From contig JAWWNJ010000028.1 of NCBI GenBank assembly GCA_037176885.1, positions 1,736,001-1,800,000 on the forward strand: 64,000 nucleotides of DNA, written 5' to 3'. Origin of the DNA: Favolaschia claudopus. Lineage: Eukaryota > Basidiomycota > Agaricomycetes > Agaricales > Mycenaceae. Each line of letters begins with the position of its first letter. The first letter of the stretch is position 1. Positions 43,615-55,455 of the stretch are shown in pieces. The notes beneath the pieces were generated by a model. The model was not told where the DNA came from, made no database searches, and saw nothing but the letters and a program-made list of their open reading frames with translations. Both the position numbers and the translations under genes were made by a program.

Positions 43615-45568
43615 TCAGACGTTCGCTGGACCAGAGGGCGGAGCGAATTGCGTGCACCCGGGATTCACTTTCGCCGCAGCGAACAGGATGCCCGTCAAAA
43701 AGTCGACATTCTTCTTGAAAATTCCCGTTGTGTTCTGAAGCACCGCGGGTGTGCTGTTTGCTTGGTCGAGATAACCCGCACAAGGCTGTGAAAACATGAA
43801 TACATCAACATACAGCTCTAGCCAGAAACCCACCAAACTGCTGTTGAACGGTGCCGGCGGCTCGGGATCCTCGACATACTCGCCCTTGTCGTTATTGCGT
43901 CCCGGCTTTGTGGGAATCGCCGCGGCAATTTGGGATGAGATCTTGGCGTTGGTTCCGCCAGTAATGGGCACTGCAGCGCGGAACCAGTTCTCGGGGAAGG
44001 TTTCGTTGCGGAAGAATGCGTCGAGGATAGGTAGAGTCGTGGCGTTTGTCGTGCCTGCAACTCGTGAGCATTAGATTGTGCGAATTGAGGGTTAACTCAA
44101 CCATTAGCGAACACACTAAGCAACGTTTAGACCGATTAGTTTTTCTGATGAAAAGAATGAGATGGAATGACGGACGCCATGAGGAATGCCGTCTGTCCAT
44201 AAGCAGCAAACATCCGCCGAGCAGGGAATTCAAACTAATTTGTTTGTCAGGTTCATTCAGATACACGGCAAGATAGAAAGCCACATACCTTCGGGTTCTG
44301 TTTTTGATCCAGTTCGAAGAGGGTCTTCTCCATCGCAACAAGCGTTTTCACATTCACAACAGTGTTGTTCCCATCTGGCCCGTCATCGCCAAACTTCCCA
44401 AGCTGTAAGAGATTCTATCCGAATTTATCTTATCTTAGTATCGCCGAGATGCTCAGAGTTAATCCGCGATTCACCAGGTTGAATTTGCTTTGAACGAAGT
44501 TCTTGTTGTCGCCGAGATTCGCGTCTATGCGGGACATCGAGGCGTCACCTTAATGCGCAATTCAACAAAAGAAAAACATCAGATGGGATGAGGAGAGAAG
44601 ATATATAATCCGTAATAGCTGACTGACCTTCAAACCGCCCAGACTTCGCAATACCACCAGTAACATTACCATCGATGTTTCCCGGAAGAGGTGGGACAAG
44701 TATGGACTCTCCACCAATCGATATCTTGTTGGCGAAGGCATTGCCTCGGCTCACCTAATTAGAATAGAAGTTTATCAGCCGCAGAGCTGAGCTGATTGAG
44801 GGGGGAAGAAACGAACGAAGTTGAGTGCAGAGAGACCAGCCGCGAAGTGTACCTCCATGTTGAACCCCTCCATCATCCCGGTTGTTAATTCTTCGAAAGT
44901 CGCGATACCGCTAAACGGAGAGAGTTCAATGAATCAGTGTGAGTCTGACGACGAAGTGTAAATGGGATTGGGAGTAAGATATTCTTACTTTCTTGGAATA
45001 TACCCGTGATTCGCCAGGACGTTCATAGCAGCTATCCATCAGTTGTGTGAAATTTATTGCATCAGGTTCATAAAGGAGAACTAACGGCATGCTGAAAGAG
45101 ATGAGTGGGTACATATTCGGCGCAGTCAAAGGCAAATACTCACGTCCTCGTTGGTCATCCGGCTTAGGCGCGATGAAGGGATGTTGATCATCTGCAACCA
45201 GCATTCATATTCATTCCCGACCGATCCACAGCTATGATAGACATACCAGGTATCCTTTTCAACCCAGCATCAGCAATTTGGTCCGGAAGCGTCATCAAAA
45301 CCCCCGTCAGCCCTCCCTGCACCTCCGTCGTCGGACCACTCGACTTCGGATTCGAATTCGCGCTAGGAGACGCCGACGCCGACGCCGACGCAGCATTACT
45401 AGTAGCTCTCGAACTCGAACTCGGACTCGGACCCCCCCTGGCGCTGGACTTCTCAACATCAACAATCATACTCCTCCCGTGAAAAGGAATCGCAGCTGGC
45501 CGTGCAGCTGGAAGAAGGATGATTGAAAGTAACACAGCGAGAGCCTTGGCACTGCCGAAGGGACGCAT
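43615..45568 (-). CDS. Secreted heme-thiolate peroxidase (chloroperoxidase/peroxygenase-like), 430 aa
   Basis: Twelve exons on the minus strand: 45568-45247, 45191-45144, 45091-45086, 45031-44989, 44910-44817, 44754-44628, 44548-44475, 44402-44289, 44234-44176, 44115-44102, 44054-43834, 43785-43615; the sum is 431 codons. A signal peptide and Ser/Ala-rich linker precede the heme domain. HPFIAPKPDDQRGPCPAMN carries the axial-ligand motif PCP (Cys125), encoded by a 6-nt micro-exon. FEGDASMSRIDANLGDN has the metal-binding EGD (213-215). RRMFAAYGQ occupies the acid-base region, with Gln where long peroxygenases have Glu. NETFPENWFR follows. The family uses H2O2 to oxidise or halogenate organics in the extracellular space. 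The Glu-to-Gln change makes normal activity doubtful. The donor of exon 9 (GTCCGT) is weak. Confidence 0.85.
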
Positions 45569-47842
45569 GGTTGGAGAAAGAAGAGAAGAAAAGGGGGTGG
45601 GGGAGAAGGGAAGGGAAGGGAAGGAAGGAGGCGTGGTCAGAATTTGAAACAGACGGACGAGGGAATGGATTACATGCGGTCGGCTGGTTTATGTATTACC
45701 TGCTTGCGTGCGTTGCCCATCCCACATTCTGACAAGTGCTTGCTGTGTGACAGATGGATTGGGAATCTATGACTATGACTAGGTGAGTGAGGGTGAGGAT
45801 GTGGAAACGAACTGGTTACCCGTTCTGTCAGTATAATTATAGCGCGGGCCCATGTTCGTTGTGGTGGCTGGCTATTCTGGACGTTTATCAAGCAGTTTTT
45901 TTGATGACTGAGTATGGGATAGTAGATATTCTCCTGAATCTATCCGCCGAATCAGCCTTAGATCTTCTCAGAAAGGTGGACACAACTGTGATTCGTGAAT
46001 GGCCGCTACTTCTCGAGCAATTATGCACCCATGCCTAAACACCCCTCCAGACGTCCTACAATTGACAAGTATTCAGTACCGCGGCTTCTCGTTGAGAATT
46101 TTCGGCTGTCGAGTGGTTCAATGCCTTGCTCATCCGGTCGTTTTGCGACCGGTCAATTGATCGCTGAAGATGACGAGAACCCGCATATGTTACCTGTTTG
46201 AGTAACAAAGCACCGCGGCCGAACCTATTAATAGTGAGGTAGAACTCTCATTTAAGTTACCTCGAGAAAACGTACTGAGTACGTCTAGGAATGGAGGCGA
46301 AAAAAATCTAGCAGGTCTTGAGAAGTTGATAGTCGGAGAAACTCCAAAGTGAGAAGCTGGACCTGATGGACAGTCAGGATCCACGAAGTCGAAATCTACC
46401 GAAGCGTCGACTCAGGAAGAGTGGCCTGATCGCACCGCACCGCCGACCAGAGTCCTGAGAATCGGACGCTTGGATAATGCGGTAGCCGGGATGGGAGAGC
46501 GATAACGACGGCTAGAATGCGCTCAGATGCAGAAATCCAGCGGTAGAATTGAAACTTACCGAGAATTGAGTTGTTCCAGGCACTTCTAGGTATAGAGCGT
46601 GAGCAACGGTGCGGAATAAGATGGGAATTACCCTACGCGTAGTGACGACATGACGTGCGATTGAGAGGACCGTCCGAAGGAAACGAATGAGCCAGTAATC
46701 ACGATCATGTCAAGGCCCCTTCAGCAGTGAGCACACAGCTCTTCTCAGAGAGTCACGAGCAATTGACTAAGAAAAAGGGATAGACTTCCAGCAAACGAGA
46801 AGAAATCGGGATCGACGCTTGGACATTGCTTGGACATCGCGTGAAAATCCAATACGCAGCAGCTGAAACCGAGAGTTATCGAAAAGCGGTCGAGCATCAG
46901 TACCAGTTGCTAAATAATTTCACGTTGAGCGGAAAGACGACTCCAGAGCAACGCTCGAGCGGGAGGGCCAGCGGAAGTGCTGGTGGTGAGTGGAAGAAAT
47001 GCGAACCGGTTGTTTTGGTATTGATTCAATGATTGATTGCTGGGTTACTGATGTGACTAGTCACACTCTTTGCTGTCTTCCTCCATGTACGGCGTGCACC
47101 AGAGACCGTGCTGGGACCGATGGCAAACATACTCGTGAACGAGGCTCCAACTACACAATACAAGACCTATCCTCACTCTTTGACTGCCATCCTCACTATG
47201 GCGCTGTAGCTCAAGCGCGATTCCGAATGCTAGCGGAGTCGGACCTCAGGACGCTATCAAACAGGCTGCACTTTGGTCTATGTTATCTGTCATCTCCGAT
47301 GCCTGGTATCTTCCCTATATATGTCTTCCTACCTTCACAGCATACCCGGCATTCGGCTTTGAAAATACGTAGAGCGACCGCATGAGCGGCGTCGAATGGA
47401 CGAATGACGGCGCTGGGCTTGTCTCCGCCCCCATTTTTGAGCTTTGATGAACCGCGCTGTCTCTAACCACTCCGCTATGTCCGTGACCGCTGCAAAGCAC
47501 CTCTACTCCATTGTCGGAACATAGCCCCTCCATGCCTCTTACGCAATGAATTTAACGCACACCTTGGACGCGTTAGTACGCCTCCCTGTCGTCAAGTATC
47601 TTCATGATCTCAACCTCGTGAGTATCCATTTTTCTTTGTGTGTGCCGTGACACAAGCTAATCGAGTCGCTAGATCTATCAAATTGGCCTCCTCGAGGGAC
47701 ACATGCAAGGCTTGGAATTTTCGCGCCCTGGCGCTACTGCGCTGGACACTACTACGTCTGAGGTGAATGTTCTGCTCTGGTTGTAGCTGTACTAATACTT
47801 TGAATATTCTTGCCAACTTTCGAAGTAAGCCAACGCATGAAT
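45569..47842. other. No gene recognised
   Basis: The first 60 bp hold a GGGAAGGGAAGG purine tract upstream of the peroxidase gene. The rest has only short frames. A D-arm-like string near 47490 was examined as a tRNA and rejected. Confidence 0.4.
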
Positions 47843-47883
47843 GTCGTTCACAATTCAAAGTATTACTTTGAATTGTGAACGAC
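47843..47883. repeat. Perfect 41-nt palindrome in the 3' flank of a MYND gene
   Basis: A 20-bp arm starting GTCGTTCACAATTCAAAG is followed, after one base, by its exact reverse complement. It lies 54-94 nt past the stop of the minus-strand MYND gene, so a transcript running through it would form a 20-bp hairpin. Confidence 0.9.
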
Positions 47884-47936
47884 AATAGGTCGTCAAGATA
47901 ATACATATCATATTACATTGTGCGGAGGATTTGGAA

Positions 47937-50022
47937 TCAAATGTCAGCAGTAATCGCCACCATACCCTCTCGCTGCAAACTTTGCGCAACATAAATCCTA
48001 ATTTGATCACGACTGAGAGAATCAAGGCGCACAGCAACGTCCTTCAACGCATCTGGCACCTCCGAATTTTCTCGTGCCAGCTTAAACATCCATTTCCGCT
48101 CTCCCGCCCCTTCTCTCAAATGCATCATCTGCATATCCATGAATCCCACACCACGAAACACACCCTTGATAATGTCGTCAGAAGCCTGGTATGTTTCCAC
48201 TTGTACGGGGAAAGTCGTAAAGTCGTATAAAGTAAACAATATGGCGTTGCGATTCGCCGCCCAGCCTGTGGTGTGGTCGAGGGCGATTTGGAATTTGTGC
48301 TTCAGATATTCTTGGTGAAGCAGGAAACGCAAGAATGTGCGTTCTTTGGCTGTGTAGATTATGCGTGCTTCTATATATACAGGAAATTCGGAGGAGAAAA
48401 GAGGAAGTACGGCGTTCAGCGGCGAAGATGAGAAAATGAAATATTGGACTTACTTGAATGGCTGTCGCGCTCCTTTGCGCAAGACGCTCTATGACGAGCT
48501 CGCCAATCTACCTTTTGGCATTCTCGAGAACAATATAAGACCTCTGAGCAGCCTTTGCAGGCGTTGAGATCCTTTCTTGCGGCAATTTTTCCACACTTGT
48601 GTGGATTTGTGAGCGAGGAAGTCTAAACCAGACAGCGATAAAATACCTTAGCATTTCCGCATACACCTCGCGACGGCCCCGAGTCGGAATCGAATTCAAT
48701 TCGCAGATCGAGGCGCGTGCCCATTGTAACCAGAAATCTGTCCCAAGCCCGCGCAAGATCTGGATGGGATGGGAAATGCGTGCCGTGAGCAAGACTGTCT
48801 GCCGCTTCGGTATACGCCGCTTCGAGTGCCTTGAGAAAGTAATAATACACGGTCGAGGGGATCATAAACTCGAGCACAAGCCGCAGAAGGATACCCGCGA
48901 TTTCCCCTAATTGATCTCGTTTGGATAGCGCAATGAGTGCCCTCAACAACCCGTGTTCCAAAGCTGTCTGGAGGACTTGATCTCCGCGCTGCTGGCCGGC
49001 AAGCGAGCATAATAGTACCAGGCTGTTATTCAAGGTTTTATTGTATTCATCGTCCGAGGGGTCCGCAGAACTGAGCGTCCGTATAGCGATGGCCACTGTC
49101 GTCACGAAGCCAACGGGTAACAGAGCGCCGCATAGAGGATAGTCCGGTATGCTTTTCTGCCGCCTGCCAACAATCCCGTCGAAGAACACCACAACGTCAA
49201 GAGCCATATCCAGATGCCAGATATGATCCAGAAGCTCCAGATCGAGCCAACGGTCTCCACTGGTGGTACGTGGAATAGCGACTTCGGTTTGCTGCATAAT
49301 GATACCAGCAAGATCCGCTAGGGTCAAAGATGACCCTGCTAGGATTTCGTTCAAGGGACTGCTGCTGTTTATGAGAATAGTCTTGATCATGCGGAGGGCA
49401 CGGTCTCGCTGGCGAAACTCTGTTGGCTGGGAGAAACAGCATTTCCATGCGTGTGCGGCGATGATTGGCGATAGAGGTGAGGAGGTAATCAAGGATGTGT
49501 TCGTCGGAATTTCATCCGACATCCAGAGGCAGAAATCCAGCAATCCGACGAACCATCGGTTCAGCGAGCTCAAACCGATTTTTTTATGGAGGGATTTCTC
49601 GGATTTGCACAGATAGTGGCTCCACGCCACAATTCTGGGCCAGAGGTAGGGGAAAACTTGATTATTGGGACGAGTTGTAACCAATCGTTGAAGGGAGATT
49701 ATACCCGCCATGAGTGGGGCGACTATACCGACGTTAAGTCGATCGAATGTCGGGGAGGGAATGCGAGCTGGATCTAGCGAAACATAGAATATGTGGTAAA
49801 ACCCATAGATTTCACTTGAAGGATTTTGGATTTGTATCAGAGCCTTGTTGTATTGGTCGATAGTCTCCATAGATGGAGGACTAACGAGCATTTTGTTGGC
49901 TATTACCTAGTAAGATGCGACTGTAGGCTTGACAAGAAGCAAAACGGTGCGATAAAAGCGAAACTGACCCGCATTGACGCTGAGAGCTTGTCGAGGCTGG
50001 CTGGCTGCAGATCGGGATGCAT
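47937..50022 (-). CDS. MYND-type zinc-finger protein, copy 1, 629 aa
   Basis: Four exons on the minus strand (50022-49969, 49906-48647, 48595-48454, 48370-47937) give 630 codons. The 54-nt first exon encodes MHPDLQPASLDKLSASMR. A long helical N-terminal region precedes a MYND finger split by an intron: VCGNAKCGK, then CKGCSEVLYCSRECQKVDW and HRASC. A C-terminal domain (ERTFLRFLLHQEYL ... MVAITADI) follows. MYND fingers mediate protein-protein contacts with proline-rich partners; the rest is an Agaricomycete-type unknown. The paralog at 58437-60516 has the same four-exon structure, with exons 1 and 3 of identical length (54 and 142 nt). Confidence 0.85.
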
Positions 50023-53000
50023 CGCGCTTGGGTGCTCGAGGAGAGATGGTGGACGGTGAGAAGTGTTGGCGCGGTGGCCACGTGGGAACACGACAATGGT
50101 CCGGAGTCGGACCGAAAAACAAGACCTGCCGAAAAAGGTCATCCCACTGCCTAATTGGGACATAGAGCGTCGAAAGCGCTGCTTATAAGCAGAAGATTGG
50201 GGTTGGGTATGGAGTAAGTAAAGAAGATATCAGACAAGGCATGCTACAGAGGCGGCAGGGTCTGTAAACAAGTACAAGGACGGGAATAACATAGCCAGCA
50301 CGGATACGTAGGTAGATAATCTTCCGAATATTTGTCCAAGGAATATCAGTGAGAGACGGCGCCTCGTCTGCTTCATCCATCAGACCAGCCAGACGACGTA
50401 TCAAATTCCACTTCTCCCTGCGTGAAACAGCGTCGTCGAAGGGCAAAGCATGCTGTGGGAAGCCTGAGAGCGTGAGTGGAAGTGATCGTCGACCGATCGG
50501 CGTAAAAAAAGTCGTGCTCCGCGACGCGAGGGCGCATTGGCACTGAGGAGGGTCGGCGCTTAGGCATCCGCAACGTCGATATTGACCTCGCGTTCCTGCA
50601 CGGACGATATTCCGTACGCGGAGACGGAGGGCAGTGGGTGTATCAGCGGAAGACTCTCCTTGCTCGCCCGTCCTTGCCCCTGCTCGTCCATCTCGTTCCT
50701 CTGCCGCTTCTCCTAACCGACGGGCAGCTGAGCCTTGACCCGCTGGTTCTCCCACCACAGAGAGGGTGAGGACGTACGAATGCCTTCATTTCGCCGACGG
50801 AGAACAACGAATGAAAAGATCACAAATGGAGCGAGAGTTAGGGGGGATGCGCTGGCTGAGCGCAGCGACCAGAAGCTTGGGATACGATGAAGGTCTGGAA
50901 GGGATGGACGATACAACGCGTCCGCGCGAGGCCCGTATAGAATCCGGCGCTAGCGTCCCCAGGGCACTATGGGGTATGGGCTGCCGCCCATCTGATCCGT
51001 CTCCAGTCAGCGCTCTTTGCTCCACCTCCTCCTCGCCTCGCTTCGACGTCATCAACTACATCTCAATCCACCTCGACTATCCCGTCCCCTCCCGTTCTCC
51101 CTTGCATCTTCCTTCCACCCCGCTCCTCCTACCACTGGATTGGAAAGAACGAAAAAGAAAGACGTGCGACGAGGGCGACGAACGTCTGGGGTCATGGACC
51201 GGCAGTAACACTCCTCCGTCCGATCTTTTTATGGCAGATTTTACTTGACTGGTCCGACCACGCACCCGCAGCCCGACCTGCACCCCCGCTCCGCCAAGGA
51301 CACCCCGAGTGACGACAGCGTACGTACGGCGCTCATCCTGCCAGCGAAGAAGGCAGGAAGAGGCCACAGCTAATGAATAAGGCGGGAGAGAATATGGGGC
51401 GGGTCTACAAGCCGCGGGCGCACAGAAACGCGCGACAGAAGCCTCGACTCGGCCACGAGAAGACGTAGGGGAGTGGGATGAGAAAGGCAGACCCAATAGC
51501 ACATGCGCCTGTTCGGTGCATTCGCGTATGATGTCCCCGACGCTGATGTCGCGACGCTAGAGTCGCTGGAGCACTATTCGGCTCTCCGACTCGTCTCATT
51601 CATCCGATCGCCTCCCGTGCTGCAGCCTGCAAACCCCTCTCTGCCGAAGACGATTTACGCAGACAGCGAAGAAACCGATCGACCCCATGCCTTCTCCAAC
51701 GCAATCCCCCACCGGCTCGAGGGGAACGGAGTCTTTGGAGTGAACGACGCGGGAGAGGCGACCAATCGATCGCCACCACCGCTGTAAGCATATATTCTTC
51801 CTCGGACGATATACCAGCGAAAAGACGAGGGCGGGTGGGGTAGGAAGAGATTGGGGACTGGAGATCAGGAGACTTAAAGACGGAGCAGGAGAGGATGTGA
51901 GTCCATAGATGCAGCAGAAAGTGGGGGTTGGCGAGACGAAGCGGCGAGGTGGCAATGCGGGGCGATGGGACGAAGACGAGAATGGGTGCGCGGGGGCGCG
52001 TCTACGGCGCGGTGCATCGAATATGATCTACAAGAAAACACAATTATCAGCGAACGAGATGCCAGTAAGGGACAAGCGATCGTACGGGCATGAATACCAC
52101 TGTTTCTCGCATCCTCAATGTCTTGCTGTCCTGCTACTCGCGCACGCACTTCAATCTTCAATCGCCCTCCTATCATACTGCCGACGTCCGCCGATGCCTC
52201 GAACGATCGCACCCTGCTCCTCCGTGCCTGCCCTTGTCCCACCTCTTCTCCCCACACCCCAGCCCGCAAACCAGTACAGCAAACAACGTGTCCACGTTGG
52301 CGGTGTCACCGAACGCAAGAGGACGCTCTCGATGCTGATATCCCCACCCTTCGTGAGCGAGAGAAGGAGAGGTATGTCATGTGGGCGGGCTGTGGCCTGC
52401 GTGAGGAGGAGAAGAGGGTATCGACCCCGACGCCGCCGTGGAGGGCGAGGTGGGGAAGGACCACTAGCGTCATGCGCCGGTGCTGCAGGTGCGGAGGAAG
52501 GAGAAAAGAGAATCGTCAGTGAGTGCCTATGATACGAGGAGAACGCGGACGTACGCACCGTCGTCGTCTATTCAAGCCATTTGCCGCCCCCGCCTTCCCT
52601 ATTCACAAATCATCTTCGAAGCTGCGCAGAGATCCTGGCCCCCTGCGAGGAACTGGCTGGTGAGCTGACATGATGTGCTCGTTTGGATGCATCCGTGAAG
52701 TATCCAACCCGACGCCGCTATCAAGAGCGAGGTGGGGAAGGTCCAGCGGGCTCACGGGTCGGTGCTGCAGGTGCTGAAGGAGTAGGGAGGATTGTCAATG
52801 GGTGCTGATGTTACGAGGAGAATGCAGATAGATGCACGTACCATCATCGTCCTTTCAAGCCCTCCTCTCCCTATTCGCCACCCACGCCTTCCGTATCCGC
52901 TGCTCGTTTGTGGAGCTTCGCACCGGTTCTCGTTTGTCCGACTGCGCAGAGCTGGTGAGCTGGTACAATGTGCTCGAGAGAACGAAAAAAGGCTCGAGAC

Positions 53001-53650
53001 TGACGACGCCAGTGAGGGTGAAGTGGGAGAATGTCTACGGGCGTCACCAGACGTGGCGGCTTCCGCTGAAGAAGAAAAGGGCATCGTCAATCAGAGTCGA
53101 AGATAACGGGAAGGACGCGGACGTACGCACCACAGTAATCTCCCCGTCTTTCAAGCGCCCCTCCTCTCCATATTCGCCACGCTCCATCCGACCTAGTCAC
53201 TGTCCGTCGGCGTCTTCGAAGCTTGCGCAGCCCGCCATGAAGAGCGCTTTCGTAGACTCTCGGATGAGGCTTCGGCTGACTGGTACGGGCGGCAAATTCA
53301 TGCTTGATTCATATGTGCTAAGGTTAAGTGACGATGAGTAATAACGTAGAAAACGCGACAGAGCGTACGCACCTCGAGATATACTGGGGGTACCCCTTCC
53401 CATATCATACAGAATTCGACTACTTCTATTTTATCAGTCGACGCTTGGGCAGCACAAAAGATGACCGAAGACATACCCGCTTCCTGTATCGAGCCCTGCC
53501 GCACCCACGCCGTGCAGCAGCCTCCGTCCTCACTGATAGAGTGGCAGCTGCACCCCTGGGATTCCGACAGCGAAAAAAATCTTTCGACTTGGTGGTAAGT
53601 CATCCGCAGGAAAATAATGCGCAGGCGACTTACAGTTGAGAGAATCAGGC
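50023..53650. repeat. Segmental duplication, copy 1 (partner at 60622-64000)
   Basis: Upstream of MYND copy 1 the sequence parallels the region from 60622 to the window end. Shared landmarks include GACCGAAAAACA (50113), GCTTGGGGTTGGGTAT-like (about 50195), GGAATATCAGTGAGAGACGG (50340), GGCAAAGCATGCTG (50441) and GCAGGAAGAGGCCACAG (51354). A shared minus-strand frame around 50700-50200 (HALPFDD...RREKWNLIRRL...SLTDIPW) may be an exon, but no full gene could be built. The far half is a degenerate tandem repeat. Confidence 0.65.
52300..53250. repeat. Degenerate tandem repeat, unit about 285 bp
   Basis: The landmark pair GTACGCACC ... TTTCAAGC recurs at about 52551, 52838 and 53122. It is followed each time by a CCCTATTCGCCAC-like segment, a GAGGTGGGGAAGG-like segment and a GTGCTGCAGGTGCTGAAGG-like segment. 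Units are strongly diverged. Confidence 0.5.
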
Positions 53651-55455
53651 AATTTGCTCGGAATTTGAAGCGTACCCATGCGGCTGCTTCACCTCAAATT
53701 CGTGCCATTGCAGCCAAACGACCACATTCGATGAAAAGGACCAATGAAAGACTTGGCGATGATTCAAAGTCCCAGAAAGTCGGTGGGATAGCAGTCATAG
53801 GACAGGAAATCGGAGAGAATATAGCCGTCGTCGAGCGAGTAGAGCAGGGAACGTGCAGCACTCGACGAGCATCGTGGTTTGGTTTCAGGAATGTCACAGT
53901 GTTACGATCTGATCTGATGTGACGAGCCGTGACTCTCTTGAACCTCAACCACCATGTCGAGATTTCATTGGCCCTGGCTGTTTCGCAGTGCTGCGCTGCG
54001 ATCTATACTCCAAGCGTCGACATACATTTGTGTCTCAAGCCGAGCAAATAATTCGAATGATTAGTTTCCGGAATACTTAGCTCAAATGACGGGCATGCAA
54101 CAAGCATGCAATTGACTCGTCGTTCTTCGTAAGTATAAACCTCGCCATGAACTCTAACTCGCCCGCTCATACCTCCAACAGTACTTCCCTTCTCTCCCTC
54201 CTGGTTCTCATCGCTTTCGGCAGCGTCGTTCCATTTGATCAGCGCTCTCAAAGACGACTTTCAATCTCGCCACCATCCGCGGAGGGGAAGCTCAACTGCC
54301 ATTTCCCTCGAAACATACTCATGGGGTAATTTGTTGAACTTTATTCGAATATATTACACAAAACAGAGATCACCGTCGTCTACAACCTCGGTATCATTAA
54401 CTCGGCTTCAGACACAGCGTCAAAGCTTGGCTTCGCTCATGATCGTCCCACTCCTTAGGCGGGTTCAGTACCGACAGTGTCACACGAACATGTAGCACAT
54501 TACTCCGAATCTCCTGCTCAAGCACACTATTCCACCGTGGATCGTCATTAAAATTTGGGACTGTGAAATCTTCTCTTTTTTGCTCGCCATAGCACAAGAC
54601 AAAAACACAAAGTCCGGATCGACAAGGGGGTGCATGGCGTAGGACATCCGAATTGATTGTATACGGTATTCGAAATTTGTACTCCGACTCATGAAACAGT
54701 TTTCGCCCCCTAATTCGTGTGATGTCTCGCAAACATCTTTTCCCCCCCTCTTTCGTCTCGGTTCTGTCTTCTTGTTGTCTGGCACGATCTCTACAGTGAG
54801 TCATTCATCCGTTTGCTCTCACCATTCTACAGTTGCATCGCTGACAATTTGTATATCCAGGTTGTCCTCGTTTCATTACTCAATTCCCCTCGAGCCCCCT
54901 GTGACCATGTTTCTTAGGCGTTGGTATTCACTTTGATCACAGTTCTGATCCCTCGCTATTTTTCGCATTTGTTTCAGAAACATTTCCAAATATCCACCCC
55001 TGATTTACATGTGCGACAACCACAAATTCGTTCCACATGCTCTTATCTTTTCCTTGGAAGGATTTCCATTCCAGATCCGTGTTGGCTCGTGTACAAGATA
55101 TGTTTCGCAAGCGACTGCCTGTTTGACTATCCTCGACTCTAATTGGAGCTAACCAAATAAACCTGTTAGCTGATAATCACCGCATTGTCTTCCAGATTTT
55201 TTCTTTGTTTTCTTTTCACCTGTCCCTCCGATGATCGCTCTCGTGGCGTTCATATTTCATCTACTCTACATTTGAAATTCACGATGGTTTCAGGGCAATC
55301 TCAAACGCGATCCAACCCCCCGATTCACATGTGCGCTCCTGATGATCAGACCAATGCACAGTACGATCAAGATAAGCCTGACTCGTCCATAAAACTGCGT
55401 TTGTCCTGCATTCTACAAATAGCTTTCCAGATTCTCCGGTTTTGATATTTTCAAC
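53651..55455. other. No gene recognised
   Basis: AT-richer sequence with only short frames. A hydrophobic frame at 54147-54329 was not accepted because it lacks any support. Confidence 0.4.

Noticed and set aside
47400..47540. A D-arm-like string (TAGCGGAGTGGTTAGAG on the minus strand) suggesting a tRNA
   Set aside because: No anticodon stem, no T-arm GGTTCRA consensus and no acceptor pairing could be found around it.
54147..54329. Short hydrophobic frame that could be a small secreted protein
   Set aside because: No cysteine pattern, no splice extension and no homologous feature; too short to support.
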